Positions 16,098 to 25,031 of a stretch of 64,000 bases of DNA are shown here, piece by piece; the first letter of the stretch is position 1, and each line of letters opens with the position of its first letter. Where the stretch lies: positions 70,825 through 134,824 of the forward strand of contig JAZQNO010000028.1 in the NCBI GenBank assembly GCA_045627385.1. Reading direction: 5' to 3'. The notes beneath the pieces are model-generated. The model did no database searches, was not told the origin of the DNA, and saw only the letters and a list, made by a program, of their open reading frames with translations. The stretch is from UBA1757 sp045627385. Its GTDB lineage: Bacteria; Bacteroidota; Bacteroidia; Bacteroidales; UBA1402. The position numbers and the translations under genes are program-made.

Positions 16098-16764
16098 TTT
16101 GGGGTCTCGGCCCGAAAATGGCTGTTCCGACACGCACCAGGGTGCTGCCTTGGGCTACGGCGATCGGATAATCTTCCGACATTCCCATAGACAACTCTGA
16201 AAAAGCTGCATCTTCGGCGAAGTATGCGGCTTTTGCCGTATCGAAGCATTTCCTGAGGGTCTTGAATTCCTGCTCGACTTGAGCGGAATCGTCGGTGAAG
16301 GTGGCCATTCCCATCAGCCCATGCAGATGCACGTGCGACAACTGTCGCCAGTGCCCGCCGGCCAGGTAGTCCAGGCATCCTTGCGGATCGAAGCCGAATT
16401 TGCTGGTCTCGCTGGCGATGTGCACTTCCAGCAGGCAGGGAACGGTCCGTCCGCAGCGGGCGGCTTCCGTATCTATGGCTTCGAGCAGTTCGGGACTGTC
16501 GACCGAGTGGATGAGACTGACGAAGGGAACGATGTATTTGATTTTGTTTTTCTGAAGATGTCCGATGAAATGCCATTCGATGTCGGCGGGAAGCGCTTCG
16601 TGTTTCATCTTCATCTCCTGGGCGCGGTTTTCGCCGAAAAGCCGTTGGCCGCAGTCGTAGGCTTCCTGCAGTTTTTCAACGGGTTGGAATTTGGAGACGG
16701 CTATGAGCCTGACCTGGGATGGAAGGCTCTGACGGATCTGCTGTATGCTGGAGGAGACGGACAT
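16087..16764 (-). CDS. yggS: YggS/PLPBP family pyridoxal-phosphate homeostasis protein
   Basis: A 225-residue single-domain PLP-binding protein of the alanine-racemase fold. The PLP lysine is in LIAVSKFQPVEKL; further marks are FGENRAQEM, EWHFIGHLQKNK, SVDS, GLMGMATF and LSMGMSEDYPIAVAQGSTLVRVGTAIFG. The family buffers cytoplasmic PLP and affects amino-acid and keto-acid balance; it is not known to be an enzyme. The frame is open to 16920, but the upstream part contains no family sequence, so the ATG at 16764 (MSVSSSIQQIRQSL) is taken. A -7 promoter element lies 26 bases upstream of it. Confidence 0.93.
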   Translation of the reverse strand: MSVSSSIQQIRQSLPSQVRLIAVSKFQPVEKLQEAYDCGQRLFGENRAQEMKMKHEALPADIEWHFIGHLQKNKIKYIVPFVSLIHSVDSPELLEAIDTEAARCGRTVPCLLEVHIASETSKFGFDPQGCLDYLAGGHWRQLSHVHLHGLMGMATFTDDSAQVEQEFKTLRKCFDTAKAAYFAEDAAFSELSMGMSEDYPIAVAQGSTLVRVGTAIFGPRPQISR

Positions 16765-16789
16765 TTGGTTAAAACCTTTGTAACAGGCG

Positions 16790-16797
16790 CAAATGTA
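16790..16797 (-). promoter_or_regulatory. Promoter -7 element of yggS
   Basis: On the minus strand TACATTTG fits TAnnTTTG and would start transcription about 20 bases before the yggS ATG. No clear -33 TTTG is present at the right distance. Confidence 0.45.
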
Positions 16798-16825
16798 AGA
16801 ATTATTCCGTAATATTGCATCGGAG

Positions 16826-16846
16826 AAAGCCGGTATGACCGGCTTT
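16826..16846. other. 8-bp perfect hairpin in divergent intergenic region
   Basis: AAAGCCGG (16826-16833) and CCGGCTTT (16839-16846) flank TATGA. It lies between the divergent yggS gene and the Ser-rich protein gene, so it is not at the end of a gene. It could be an operator or a leader structure of either gene. The rest of this 160-base gap shows nothing else that can be named. Confidence 0.4.
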
Positions 16847-16924
16847 GGCAGATAGTTAAATGTACTTAACGGATGAAACGAATCAGCCTGTTTCCGGTCT
16901 AAAAGAGTAGACAAACCCATTTAA

Positions 16925-18427
16925 ATGACAAGCCTTATGAAAACCCGTATCATTCTGTCAGCAGTTCTTGCGGGACTTCTGCTTCCCGTATGCGCGTGGG
17001 CTCAAAATGCCGTTGACGACGACATCTATTACCACCCCAAGTATGCCAAGAAGGCGGCCAAAGCCGCTGAAACGGCCGTTGTGCTCAGATCCGATCACCA
17101 TCAGGCTACCCCGATTTCTGAAGAATCCCTGAACTCGGCTGAGGATGTGCTTGCCTACAACACCTCCTCCAGAGATGTGGACGAATACAACCGCCGCAGT
17201 GTCACCTACGCCGAGCCGGAGACCGTCGACACCACGCTGAGCGATGCCGCCGATTATCAGTCGTACGAGTATTGCGAGCGCATCCGTCGTTTCCACGACG
17301 AGGATTTCACCACCCATATCACCACCGACGGCTACCTCAATCTGATTGTCGAAGACGGGGCCAACGTGACCATCGTCTACGATGACGACCCCTACGACTA
17401 TTATGGCTACGGCTATTACGGATTCGGCTATGTCGGCCGTTACGGCTGGTATGGCGTGAGCCCCTGGTATTATGACGCCTACTATTCTCCCTATTGGGGC
17501 TGGTACAATTATCCTTACGGGTACAACTACTACTGGTATGCCCGCGATTACTACTACTGGGGATGCGATCCCTGGTATTACGGTTGGGGAAGTGCCTGGT
17601 ATTACGACCACTACGCTTTCGGCTACCATCGCGGCCATCACCACGGTCCTTACGATGTCTGGGGCCATCCTTCGTATTACACGCACCGTCACGAAACCCG
17701 GGAGAACCATCTGGCTGACGGACGGACCGTGCTTCCCGCCTCACAGCGTACGGCATCGTCCTCCACACGTTCTTCGGCCAACCGTTCCAATTCGGCGGTT
17801 TACAACACGCGCACCTTGGCCGCCACTTCCACCGGCAGCCGCTCTGCCGGCACGGCAGGCAGCGTGCGCAGCACGTCCTTGGCTTCCTCCTCGCGTTCGA
17901 CCGGCAATGCCGCGGCATCCCGTTCTGCCGGAACGGTGGCCTCCAATCAATTGAGAAGCAGTTCCGGCAGCCGCCCGGCAACGACCTCCGGCACCGGAAG
18001 CCGTGCAGTCTCCTCTTCGTCGTCCGTCCGCTCCGGATCGTCCGCCGGAACCGTCCGTTCCAGCGCCAGTTCGAGTTCCGGCTCTCGTGTGAATCCCGGC
18101 TCAAGCTCAAGCTCCAGTTCCAGCAGCCGTTCCAGCTCGGTTTCAAGTTCTTCCAGCCGCTCGAGTTCATCAGGTTCCAGCAGCCGTTCGAGTTCTTCCA
18201 GCCCCAGCTACCGCTCCAGTTCTTCCAGTTCAAGCTCATCTTCGAGCACCCGTTCTTCGAGCAGTTCCTATTCCAGCGGTTCTTCGAGCAGTTCCTATTC
18301 CAGCGGTTCTTCGAGTCGTTCCTCTTCCAGCAGCTACTCGGGGGGCTCGTCCAGTTCACGCTCGTCGTCCAGTTCCTATTCCGGCGGTTCATCCAGCCTT
18401 TCCAGCAGTTCCGGCACGCGCCGCTAA
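16925..18427 (+). CDS. Secreted low-complexity protein: Tyr/Trp/Gly-rich middle, Ser-rich C-terminal half
   Basis: A 500-residue protein with signal peptide (second Met: MKTRIILSAVLAGLLLPVCAWA). After an acidic N-terminal part (about 25-150) comes an aromatic block (about 155-250) rich in Tyr, Trp, Gly and Asp, with runs such as YYGYGYYGFGY and WYYDAYYSPYWGWYNYPYGY, and His near its end. From about 270 to the end almost all residues are Ser with spaced Arg, Thr, Gly (SSSSRSS, YSSGSSSS). In Bacteroides such genes have been labelled vitellogenin-like for the Ser-rich part only; no function is known. It lies 21 bases upstream of an OmpP1-like barrel gene, so the two may act together at the cell surface. 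The start could be 16925 or 16937. Confidence 0.75.
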   Translation: MTSLMKTRIILSAVLAGLLLPVCAWAQNAVDDDIYYHPKYAKKAAKAAETAVVLRSDHHQATPISEESLNSAEDVLAYNTSSRDVDEYNRRSVTYAEPETVDTTLSDAADYQSYEYCERIRRFHDEDFTTHITTDGYLNLIVEDGANVTIVYDDDPYDYYGYGYYGFGYVGRYGWYGVSPWYYDAYYSPYWGWYNYPYGYNYYWYARDYYYWGCDPWYYGWGSAWYYDHYAFGYHRGHHHGPYDVWGHPSYYTHRHETRENHLADGRTVLPASQRTASSSTRSSANRSNSAVYNTRTLAATSTGSRSAGTAGSVRSTSLASSSRSTGNAAASRSAGTVASNQLRSSSGSRPATTSGTGSRAVSSSSSVRSGSSAGTVRSSASSSSGSRVNPGSSSSSSSSSRSSSVSSSSSRSSSSGSSSRSSSSSPSYRSSSSSSSSSSSTRSSSSSYSSGSSSSSYSSGSSSRSSSSSYSGGSSSSRSSSSSYSGGSSSLSSSSGTRR

Positions 18428-18448
18428 CTCAATCAACCACCAGTCATT

Positions 18449-19939
18449 ATGAAAAGATCGTTCATCATATCGGTCCTCTTGATCGCCGGCGGATTCATCC
18501 AGGCTTCCGCAGTCGATTACGAAACCAGTTCGCACGCTTTCGACCTGTATCAGTACGGGCTGTACAAACCATTCGGTACCGCACGCTCCATGGCTATGGC
18601 CAACGCTTTCGGCGCCTTGGGCGGCGACTTGACATCGCTCAGCATCAATCCGGCGGGAATCGGTGTCTATCGGACGTCCGAAATGGTTTATTCTCAGGAT
18701 TTCAGCACCGTCAACACCCAATCGAATATGCTGGGAACCGTCACCAAGGAGCAGGCGCTCCGTCTGATGCCCTCCAACGGCGGTATGGTGGCCTGTTTCA
18801 ACAACAGCCGCGAAAAGGGTCTGGTCAGTTTCAATCTGGCATTCGCCTACAACAAACTGAACAATTTCAAACGCCGTCTCGACGTGAACGGCCGCAGCCT
18901 GCCCAGTTCGATGCTGGATCACCTCAACGTCCATCCCGATCTGCGCGAAGATGCCTGGGACACCTACCTGTTGGATGAAAGTTACAATCCCATTCTGGAA
19001 GAAGGGGAGACCGTCGGCAGCCGTCAGTATATGACGGAAACGGGCAAGGTCGACTGCTGGGACTTCGCCTTGGGTTTCAACTACAGCTATTGGCTCTATA
19101 TGGGCTTCTCCATAGGCATCCAGAGCGTATTCCACACGACGGACACCTGGTATGTGGAGGATTTCCAGAAGGGTGGCTCGCTCGAGTTGGACAACCAGAT
19201 GACGACTACCGGATCGGGTGTCAACGCCAAAATGGGCGTCATTGTGCGTCCGTTGCCGGAACTCCGTCTGGGTGTTGCCTACCACACGCCGACCTATTAC
19301 ACGATGTATGAGGATTCCTACACGCAGCTGGCGGCCGACGGAGTGGCTTTTGACGCCAGCGGCAAAGACCTGAAGCCGTATGTCAACTACACGACAGATG
19401 ACATGTGCTACGGTCTGGAGACGCCTGGCAGATGGGTCTTCAGTGCAGCTGTACAACTGGGTACCAAAGGATTGGTCAGTATGGATTGGGAAACGGTCGA
19501 TTACCGCGGATTCACCAAACGGGATCCCTCGGGTTTCCCATATGACAACACCAACCGTGAAATCGACGAATCCTTCCGTCGCTCTTCTGTGTTGCGTGCC
19601 GGTCTGGAATGGCGTTTCAGCAACATGTTCAGCGGACGTCTGGGCTATGGAAACGTCGCTTCTCCCGTCAGAAACGGTTTTGAAAATTCATCGACACTTG
19701 TCTATACGATTGACCGTACGCCGCAGTATTTCGTGGACAAAGGCACTCAGGTGCTGGCTTGCGGTGTCGGCTTCAAGTTCAGCAGCTCGCTGAATCTGGA
19801 TGTGGCATTCCAAGATCAGATCAACCGCTCCGGTTTCCACAGCTACTACGAGTCTAATACGGCCTACAAGTATGGAAATCAGGCTGATGTGACAACTCAG
19901 ACCTTGAGTTTGGTCGCCAGCTTGGGCATCAAGTTCTAA
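18449..19939 (+). CDS. OmpP1/FadL/TodX-family outer-membrane transporter
   Basis: The 496-residue protein has a signal peptide (MKRSFIISVLLIAGGFIQASA) and the family entry FGTARSMAMANAFGALGGDLTSLSINPAGIGVYRTSE, in which 'GG....S.NPAG' is the FadL-type N-terminal hatch motif. The rest alternates polar and hydrophobic residues as in a beta-barrel and ends on a hydrophobic strand (LSLVASLGIKF). Such proteins let hydrophobic molecules through the outer membrane. In Bacteroidota, relatives are often called hemin receptors without proof. It follows the Ser-rich protein in what looks like a two-gene operon, and its stop codon overlaps the end of uvrB by four bases. Confidence 0.85.
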   Translation: MKRSFIISVLLIAGGFIQASAVDYETSSHAFDLYQYGLYKPFGTARSMAMANAFGALGGDLTSLSINPAGIGVYRTSEMVYSQDFSTVNTQSNMLGTVTKEQALRLMPSNGGMVACFNNSREKGLVSFNLAFAYNKLNNFKRRLDVNGRSLPSSMLDHLNVHPDLREDAWDTYLLDESYNPILEEGETVGSRQYMTETGKVDCWDFALGFNYSYWLYMGFSIGIQSVFHTTDTWYVEDFQKGGSLELDNQMTTTGSGVNAKMGVIVRPLPELRLGVAYHTPTYYTMYEDSYTQLAADGVAFDASGKDLKPYVNYTTDDMCYGLETPGRWVFSAAVQLGTKGLVSMDWETVDYRGFTKRDPSGFPYDNTNREIDESFRRSSVLRAGLEWRFSNMFSGRLGYGNVASPVRNGFENSSTLVYTIDRTPQYFVDKGTQVLACGVGFKFSSSLNLDVAFQDQINRSGFHSYYESNTAYKYGNQADVTTQTLSLVASLGIKF

Positions 19940-21981
19940 GACAATTCTTTCAGACGGTCTTCCAGTCGGAAGAGCTCGTCGCGATACTGTGCGGCCTCCA
20001 GAAAGTCCATCTTTTTGGAGGCTTCGTACATCAGTTTTTTGGTGCGCGCAATCATTTTCTCCAATTGGGGACGGTCCATGTAGGCCATCACCGGATCGGC
20101 GACCAGGCTGATGCTTTCCGGCTCGATGTAGGCTTTCCCCGGCGCTTCCATGCCCAACTGTGGCTTCAGTCCCTTCATTTCGCCTTCCGAAGGATTGCGG
20201 AGTGTGTTGTTGAGCTGTTTGCTGATGGCCTTGGGCGTGATGTGGTGTTCGCGGTTGTAGTCTTCCTGAATCTTGCGACGGCGACGGGTTTCGTCTATGG
20301 TCAGCTGCATGCTCTGCGTGATGGTGTCGGCATAGAAGATGACTTTTCCGTCCAGATGTCTGGCGGCTCGTCCGGCCGTCTGCGTGAGCGAACGGTGGTT
20401 GCGCAGGAAACCTTCCTTGTCGGCATCCAATATGGCGACAAGCGACACTTCCGGCAAATCCAGGCCTTCACGCAAGAGGTTGACGCCGACCAGCACGTCG
20501 AACAGACCTTTCCGCAGGTTTTCCATGATTTCCACGCGCTCGATGGTGTCCACATCCGAATGGATGTACTCGCAGCGCACCCCGTGACGGTGGAAATAGT
20601 CTGAAAGCTCCTCGGCCATGCGTTTGGTGAGCGTGGTCACCAAGACCCGTTCGTCCTTTTCGGTGCGGATGCGTATCTCTTCCATCAGGTCGTCCACCTG
20701 GTGTTCGCTGGGGCGCACTTCGATGTCGGGGTCCAGCAGGCCGGTGGGCCGGATGAGCTGCTCCACGATGACGCCTTCTGACTTGTTGAGTTCGTAATCG
20801 GCCGGAGTGGCGCTGACAAAAATGGTCTGATGGGTGAGCGATTCGAATTCCTCAAAGGTGAGGGGGCGGTTGTCCATGGCGGCCGGCAGACGGAAACCGT
20901 ATTCGACCAGCGTCACCTTGCGGGCGTGGTCGCCGCCCCACATGGCGTGAATCTGGGGCACGGTCACGTGACTTTCGTCGATGACCAACAGAAAATCCTT
21001 CGGGAAGAAATCCATCAGACAGTAGGGACGTGTGCCTTCGGCGCGCCCGTCGAAATAGCGGGAATAGTTTTCGATGCCCGAACAATGGCCCAGTTCGCGG
21101 ATCATTTCCAAATCGTAGGTGACTCGGTCTTGCAAACGCTTCGCTTCCAATGACTTGCCTTGAGATTGGAAAAAAGCGACCTGCTTGAACATGTCGTCTT
21201 CAATCTGACGGATGGCCCCTTGGAGCCGCTCTTTGTCGGTGACGAACAGATTGGCCGGATAAATGTCGTAGGAGTCGAATTTTGCCAGTCTGAGGCCGCT
21301 GACAGGGTCGATTTCTTCGATTCCGTCAATTTCGTCGTCCCAGAAACTGACCCGCAGCGCATAATCGGCGTAAGCCAGAAAAATGTCCACCGTATCGCCT
21401 TTCACGCGGAACTGTCCGCGGTCGAAACCGACTTCGTTGCGCGAATAAAGGATGTCGACCAGCTGGCGCAGGAACACGTCGCGTCCGACGAGCTGTCCGG
21501 TGCGGATATGGATGGTGTTGTTGCCGAAGTCCACCGGACTGCCCATGCCGAACATGCAGGACACGGAAGAAACCACCAGCACGTCTTTTCTTCCCGACAG
21601 GAGGGCTGAGGTGGCCGACAGGCGCAACTTTTCGATTTCCTCGTTGATGGAAAGGTCTTTTTCGATGTAGGTGTTGGTGGTGGGAATGTAGGCTTCCGGC
21701 TGATAATAGTCGTAATAGGAGACGAAATACTCGACGGCGTTGTCCGGAAAAAACTGCTTGAACTCGTTGTAGAGCTGCGCCGCCAGTGTCTTGTTGTGGC
21801 TCAGGACCAGGGTGGGGCGTTGGATCTGCTCGATGACGTTGGCGATGGTGAAAGTCTTGCCCGAACCGGTCACGCCCAGCAGGGTCTGGCATTCCTGACC
21901 TTGCCTGATGCCTTCGACCAGTGCCTGTATGGCTTGAGGCTGGTCGCCGGTCGGTCTGTAGGGTGACTGCAGTTTGAACAT
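19936..21981 (-). CDS. uvrB: Excinuclease ABC subunit B (UvrB)
   Basis: UvrB is the damage-verifying helicase-like subunit of nucleotide excision repair, loaded by UvrA and partnering UvrC. The 681-residue protein begins MFKLQSPYRPTGDQPQAI and has Walker A GVTGSGKTFTIANV, the beta-hairpin FVSYYDYYQPEAYIP with SINEEIEKLRLSAT, the helicase motif VIDESHVT, LLREGLDLPEVSLVAILDADKEGFLR, QTAGRAAR and a C-terminal UVR motif (about 640-681). The frame is open further upstream, but the Met at 21981 is the family start and follows an AAGGAAGG ribosome site. It is convergent with the barrel gene. Confidence 0.97.
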   Translation of the reverse strand: MFKLQSPYRPTGDQPQAIQALVEGIRQGQECQTLLGVTGSGKTFTIANVIEQIQRPTLVLSHNKTLAAQLYNEFKQFFPDNAVEYFVSYYDYYQPEAYIPTTNTYIEKDLSINEEIEKLRLSATSALLSGRKDVLVVSSVSCMFGMGSPVDFGNNTIHIRTGQLVGRDVFLRQLVDILYSRNEVGFDRGQFRVKGDTVDIFLAYADYALRVSFWDDEIDGIEEIDPVSGLRLAKFDSYDIYPANLFVTDKERLQGAIRQIEDDMFKQVAFFQSQGKSLEAKRLQDRVTYDLEMIRELGHCSGIENYSRYFDGRAEGTRPYCLMDFFPKDFLLVIDESHVTVPQIHAMWGGDHARKVTLVEYGFRLPAAMDNRPLTFEEFESLTHQTIFVSATPADYELNKSEGVIVEQLIRPTGLLDPDIEVRPSEHQVDDLMEEIRIRTEKDERVLVTTLTKRMAEELSDYFHRHGVRCEYIHSDVDTIERVEIMENLRKGLFDVLVGVNLLREGLDLPEVSLVAILDADKEGFLRNHRSLTQTAGRAARHLDGKVIFYADTITQSMQLTIDETRRRRKIQEDYNREHHITPKAISKQLNNTLRNPSEGEMKGLKPQLGMEAPGKAYIEPESISLVADPVMAYMDRPQLEKMIARTKKLMYEASKKMDFLEAAQYRDELFRLEDRLKELS

Positions 21982-21998
21982 ACCTTCCTTTTCATCGG

Positions 21999-22006
21999 CA
22001 AAAATA
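21999..22006 (-). promoter_or_regulatory. Promoter -7 element of uvrB
   Basis: The minus strand reads TATTTTTG, a full TAnnTTTG match 18 bases before the uvrB start. No -33 TTTG is at the usual spacing. On the plus strand TTACTTTG at 22028-22035, one mismatch from consensus, may serve the divergent ligase gene. Confidence 0.45.
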
Positions 22007-22061
22007 CAAAATCTGATTATTTTTTCGTTACTTTGCGGTCCGATTGATGTTTTTGAAAAAG

Positions 22062-23369
22062 ATGATTTGGAACGAAACATACGAATGCATGCGGCGTGAA
22101 GACATGCGCGAGCTCCAAAGCCAGCGCCTTCGCGAAACGGTCGAGCGCGTCTATGCCAACTCGCCCTTCTACCGCCATAAAATGCAGGAAATGGGCCTGG
22201 TGCCCGACGATATACGCTCTGTGGACGATTTGTGCAAACTGCCGTTCACGGTAAAGACGGATCTGCGCGACCAGTATCCGTTCGGCCTGTTTTCGGCTCC
22301 GATGTCTGAAATCGTCCGCCTGCACGCCTCCTCGGGCACGACGGGCAAACCGATTGTCGCCGGATACACCCGCAAAGACTTGAACGTCTGGTCGGAAGTG
22401 CTGGCCCGCACTTTTTCGGCCGGCGGTTGCGGCAGAAGCGACATTTTCCATATTTCTTTCGGATACGGTCTGTTCACCGGCGGTCTGGGCGCCCATTACG
22501 GGGCCGAACGCATCGGTGCATCGGTCATACCCATGTCCACAGGCAATACCGAAAAGCAGATTCAGCTGATGACCGATTTCGGTTCCACAGTGCTCTGTTG
22601 CACACCGTCCTACGCGCTTTATCTGGCGGAAACCGTCCGCAAGATGGGTGTCGGAGACCGTCTGAAACTCCGTATCGGTTTCTTCGGCGCAGAACCTTGG
22701 ACAGAGGCTATGCGGATGGAAATTCAGGAAAAGCTCCACATCAAGGCATATGACATTTACGGGCTGACCGAAGTGATGGGGCCGGGCGTCTCATACAACT
22801 GCAGCGAGCAGAACGGCATGCACATCAGCGAAGACCATTTCATTCCGGAAATCATCGATCCGGTCACGCTCAAACCGCTGCCTCCGGGCGAAGTGGGAGA
22901 GTTGGTGTTCACCACCATCACCAAAGAGGGAATGCCCGTGCTGCGCTATCGCACCAAAGACCTGACGCGGCTCATCTACGAGCCTTGCCCGTGCGGCCGC
23001 ACCAGTGTGAGAATGGAAAAAATCAAAGGCCGCAGCGACGATATGCTCATCATCAGAGGCGTCAACGTGTTTCCCTCTCAGGTGGAGAGCGTCTTGTTGG
23101 AATTTGCCGAAATGGCGCCTCATTATCACATATTTGTGGATCGCGTCAACAATTCGGACACTTTCGAAATCCAGGTCGAGATGCGTCCGGAGTTCTTCAG
23201 CGACAACCTCAGCCGCATGCTCGAACTCAAAAAGCGCATTTCGCAGCGCATGCAGAGCGTCTTGGGTATCGGCGCTGAAATCAAACTGGTCGAACCGGGT
23301 TCCATCGAACGTTTTGAAGGAAAGGCTCGACGCGTGACTGACCGCCGTCAGATTTATCAGACCAAATAA
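22062..23369 (+). CDS. paaK: Phenylacetate-CoA ligase family protein (PaaK-like)
   Basis: An AMP-forming acyl-CoA ligase of 435 residues that would activate phenylacetate or another aryl-acetate to its CoA thioester. Motifs: AMP-binding P-loop LHASSGTTGKPIVAGYT, the adenine-side YGLTEVMGPGVSYNC, YRTKDLTRL, and the hinge KGRSDDMLIIRGVNVFPSQVE before a C-terminal lid domain. In Bacteroidota this family is usually found next to indolepyruvate oxidoreductase genes and an ACT protein; here only the ACT protein follows. Possible starts are 22044 (TTG), 22047 and 22062; the last gives the family N-terminus MIWNETYECM and is chosen. Confidence 0.88.
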   Translation: MIWNETYECMRREDMRELQSQRLRETVERVYANSPFYRHKMQEMGLVPDDIRSVDDLCKLPFTVKTDLRDQYPFGLFSAPMSEIVRLHASSGTTGKPIVAGYTRKDLNVWSEVLARTFSAGGCGRSDIFHISFGYGLFTGGLGAHYGAERIGASVIPMSTGNTEKQIQLMTDFGSTVLCCTPSYALYLAETVRKMGVGDRLKLRIGFFGAEPWTEAMRMEIQEKLHIKAYDIYGLTEVMGPGVSYNCSEQNGMHISEDHFIPEIIDPVTLKPLPPGEVGELVFTTITKEGMPVLRYRTKDLTRLIYEPCPCGRTSVRMEKIKGRSDDMLIIRGVNVFPSQVESVLLEFAEMAPHYHIFVDRVNNSDTFEIQVEMRPEFFSDNLSRMLELKKRISQRMQSVLGIGAEIKLVEPGSIERFEGKARRVTDRRQIYQTK

Positions 23370-23387
23370 TCTAAAAACAAGACAGTT

Positions 23388-23816
23388 ATGAATATCATTC
23401 AACAGTTGTCTGTCTTCCTGGAAAACAAGACCGGAAGAGTGACCCAACTGACCGGTCTGCTTGGCAAGGCCGGCATCAATCTCTCTGCCTTTACGATTGC
23501 CGAAAGTTCCGATTTCGGCATTATGCGTGTAATCGTGTCTGATCCTGAGAAAGCCTGTCGTCTACTGTCCGACAACGGATTCGCCGTTTCGCTGACGGAC
23601 GTGCTCTGCCTGCAGATTCCCAACAGCCCCGGCGCGATGGCCAAAATCATGCAGATCGTGTCGGAAAACGGCGTTTCCATCGAATATATGTACGCCTTTT
23701 CAGACGGCGACCATGCCCGCGTAGTGGTCTGTCCGGACCGTTTGGAAGATTGCCTTCAGATCCTTCAGAGAAACAGTCAGCGTCTGTTGGAAGCGGACGA
23801 AATGTACTCGTTTTAA
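23388..23816 (+). CDS. Tandem ACT-domain protein
   Basis: The 142-residue protein consists of two ACT domains: residues 1-70 (QQLSVFLENKTGRVTQLTGLLGKAGINL) and 71-142 (LQIPNSPGAMAKIMQIVSENGVSIEYMYAF). Each shows the 'N.PG.' or 'NK.GR' ligand loop, the usual amino-acid-binding position. No catalytic domain is attached, so it is a free-standing sensor. It is 18 bases after the ligase gene, a pair common in Bacteroidota, where it may sense the aromatic amino acid whose degradation supplies the ligase. That link is inference. Confidence 0.87.
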   Translation: MNIIQQLSVFLENKTGRVTQLTGLLGKAGINLSAFTIAESSDFGIMRVIVSDPEKACRLLSDNGFAVSLTDVLCLQIPNSPGAMAKIMQIVSENGVSIEYMYAFSDGDHARVVVCPDRLEDCLQILQRNSQRLLEADEMYSF

Positions 23817-23834
23817 GTTTTTTATCTCCAATCG

Positions 23835-23866
23835 TTTGTTTTGTTGCGTGTCTTTGGCTAAATTCG
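23835..23866 (+). promoter_or_regulatory. Promoter of bamD operon
   Basis: TTTG at 23835-23838 is followed after 20 bases by TAAATTCG at 23859-23866, close to TAnnTTTG with one mismatch. It ends 25 bases before the bamD ATG. Confidence 0.5.
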
Positions 23867-23891
23867 CGCACTTTTTGTGCATTAGAACCGG

Positions 23892-24692
23892 ATGAAAAGA
23901 AACTGTTTGTTTATCTTGTTGACAGCCTGCTTGTTGACGTCTTGTGGGGAGTATTACAAACTCCTCAAAAGCGACGACTATGAAGCCAAGTGGAGCAAAG
24001 CCAACGAATATTACGAGCAGGGCAAGTACAGCCGCGTCATCGAACTCTGCGAAGAGCTGAAGTCGATTTACAAAGGTACGGAGCGGGCCGAACAGTGCAT
24101 CTACATGTTGGCCAATTCGTATTACCGCAGCAAGGACTACTATTCGGCCACCAGTCAGTACCAGCTTTATTACCAGACTTTTCCGAAGGGGATATTCGCC
24201 GAGGAGTGCCGCTTCATGTCGGGCCGTTCGGCCTACGAGAGTTCTCCCGATCCGCGTCTCTCGCAAGAGGGCACCATCACGGCAATGGACGAACTGACCG
24301 TCTTCTTGGAATATTATCCGCGCAGCGAACATCGCGAAGAGGTCGAGCGGATGCTCAACGAACTCATGGAAAAGCTGGCCTACAAGGCCTTGCTCAACTG
24401 TCAGCTGTATTTCAATCTGGGCAACTACATGGGCAACAACTACCAGTCGTGCATCGTGACGGCCACCAACGCGCTGCTGGATTTTCCCGAATCAAAATAT
24501 CGTGTCGACATGGCGTTCCTCATTGTGAAAGCTAAGTACCAGTATGCACAGGAAAGCGTCGATGCCATGAAGCCAGAACGTCTGCGCGCCTTTGTGGACG
24601 AGTATTACAGTTTTACCAACGACTACCCCGACAGCAAGTATGCCAAAGAGGCACGCCATATGTTTGAACAGGCAGAAAAAACTCTTAAATAA
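23892..24692 (+). CDS. bamD: Outer-membrane assembly lipoprotein BamD
   Basis: BamD is the essential lipoprotein partner of BamA in folding beta-barrels into the outer membrane. The 266-residue protein has a lipoprotein signal peptide ending LLTSC (Cys18) and then tetratricopeptide-like helical pairs: KWSKANEYYEQGKYSRVIEL, AEQCIYMLANSYYRSKDYY, SATSQYQLYYQTFPKGIFAEE and SPDPRLSQEGTITAMDELTVF, the last with the 'D..T..A' pattern of BamD. It is followed after six bases by the omega-type RNA polymerase subunit gene, the arrangement usual in Bacteroidales. Confidence 0.93.
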   Translation: MKRNCLFILLTACLLTSCGEYYKLLKSDDYEAKWSKANEYYEQGKYSRVIELCEELKSIYKGTERAEQCIYMLANSYYRSKDYYSATSQYQLYYQTFPKGIFAEECRFMSGRSAYESSPDPRLSQEGTITAMDELTVFLEYYPRSEHREEVERMLNELMEKLAYKALLNCQLYFNLGNYMGNNYQSCIVTATNALLDFPESKYRVDMAFLIVKAKYQYAQESVDAMKPERLRAFVDEYYSFTNDYPDSKYAKEARHMFEQAEKTLK

Positions 24693-24698
24693 ACAGTT

Positions 24699-25031
24699 AT
24701 GATAGATTACAAGAAAGTGACCGCTCCGAGCAACACTCAGACTCGTGACATCAAAACTTTGGTTGGCGACGAAAACGTTTACGAAGCCGTCACCGTCATT
24801 TCCAAACGAGCCAATCAGATCAGTGTTGAAATCAAATCGGAACTTGACAAGAAATTGCAGGAATTCGCTCCTTTCACCGACAATCTCGAAGAAGTCTTCG
24901 AAAACCGCGAACAGATAGAAATCTCCAAATTCTACGAGAAACTGCCGAAGCCCACGCTGATCGCCACCCAGGAATACGAAGACGACAAGATCTATTATCG
25001 CAATCCGCTGACCGACAAAGTGGCCAAATAA
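24699..25031 (+). CDS. rpoZ: RNA polymerase omega-type (Rpb6-like) subunit of Bacteroidota
   Basis: A 110-residue protein starting MIDYKKVTAPSNTQTRDIKTL and continuing GDENVYEAVTVISKRANQIS, the omega/Rpb6 helix with the conserved 'N.YEA....ARA' pattern in its Bacteroidota form. The C-terminal part contains KLPKPTLIATQEYEDDKIYYRNP. Omega helps assemble and stabilise the beta-prime subunit. Sequence similarity to E. coli RpoZ is low and the call depends on the known bamD-omega-DUF4293 order. It ends directly before the next ATG with no gap. Confidence 0.82.
   Translation: MIDYKKVTAPSNTQTRDIKTLVGDENVYEAVTVISKRANQISVEIKSELDKKLQEFAPFTDNLEEVFENREQIEISKFYEKLPKPTLIATQEYEDDKIYYRNPLTDKVAK

Noticed and set aside
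17730..18420. Possible CRISPR or DNA satellite in the Ser-rich gene
   Set aside because: The repeats are at the level of Ser codons and vary in length and sequence; there are no regular spacers and the frame stays open.
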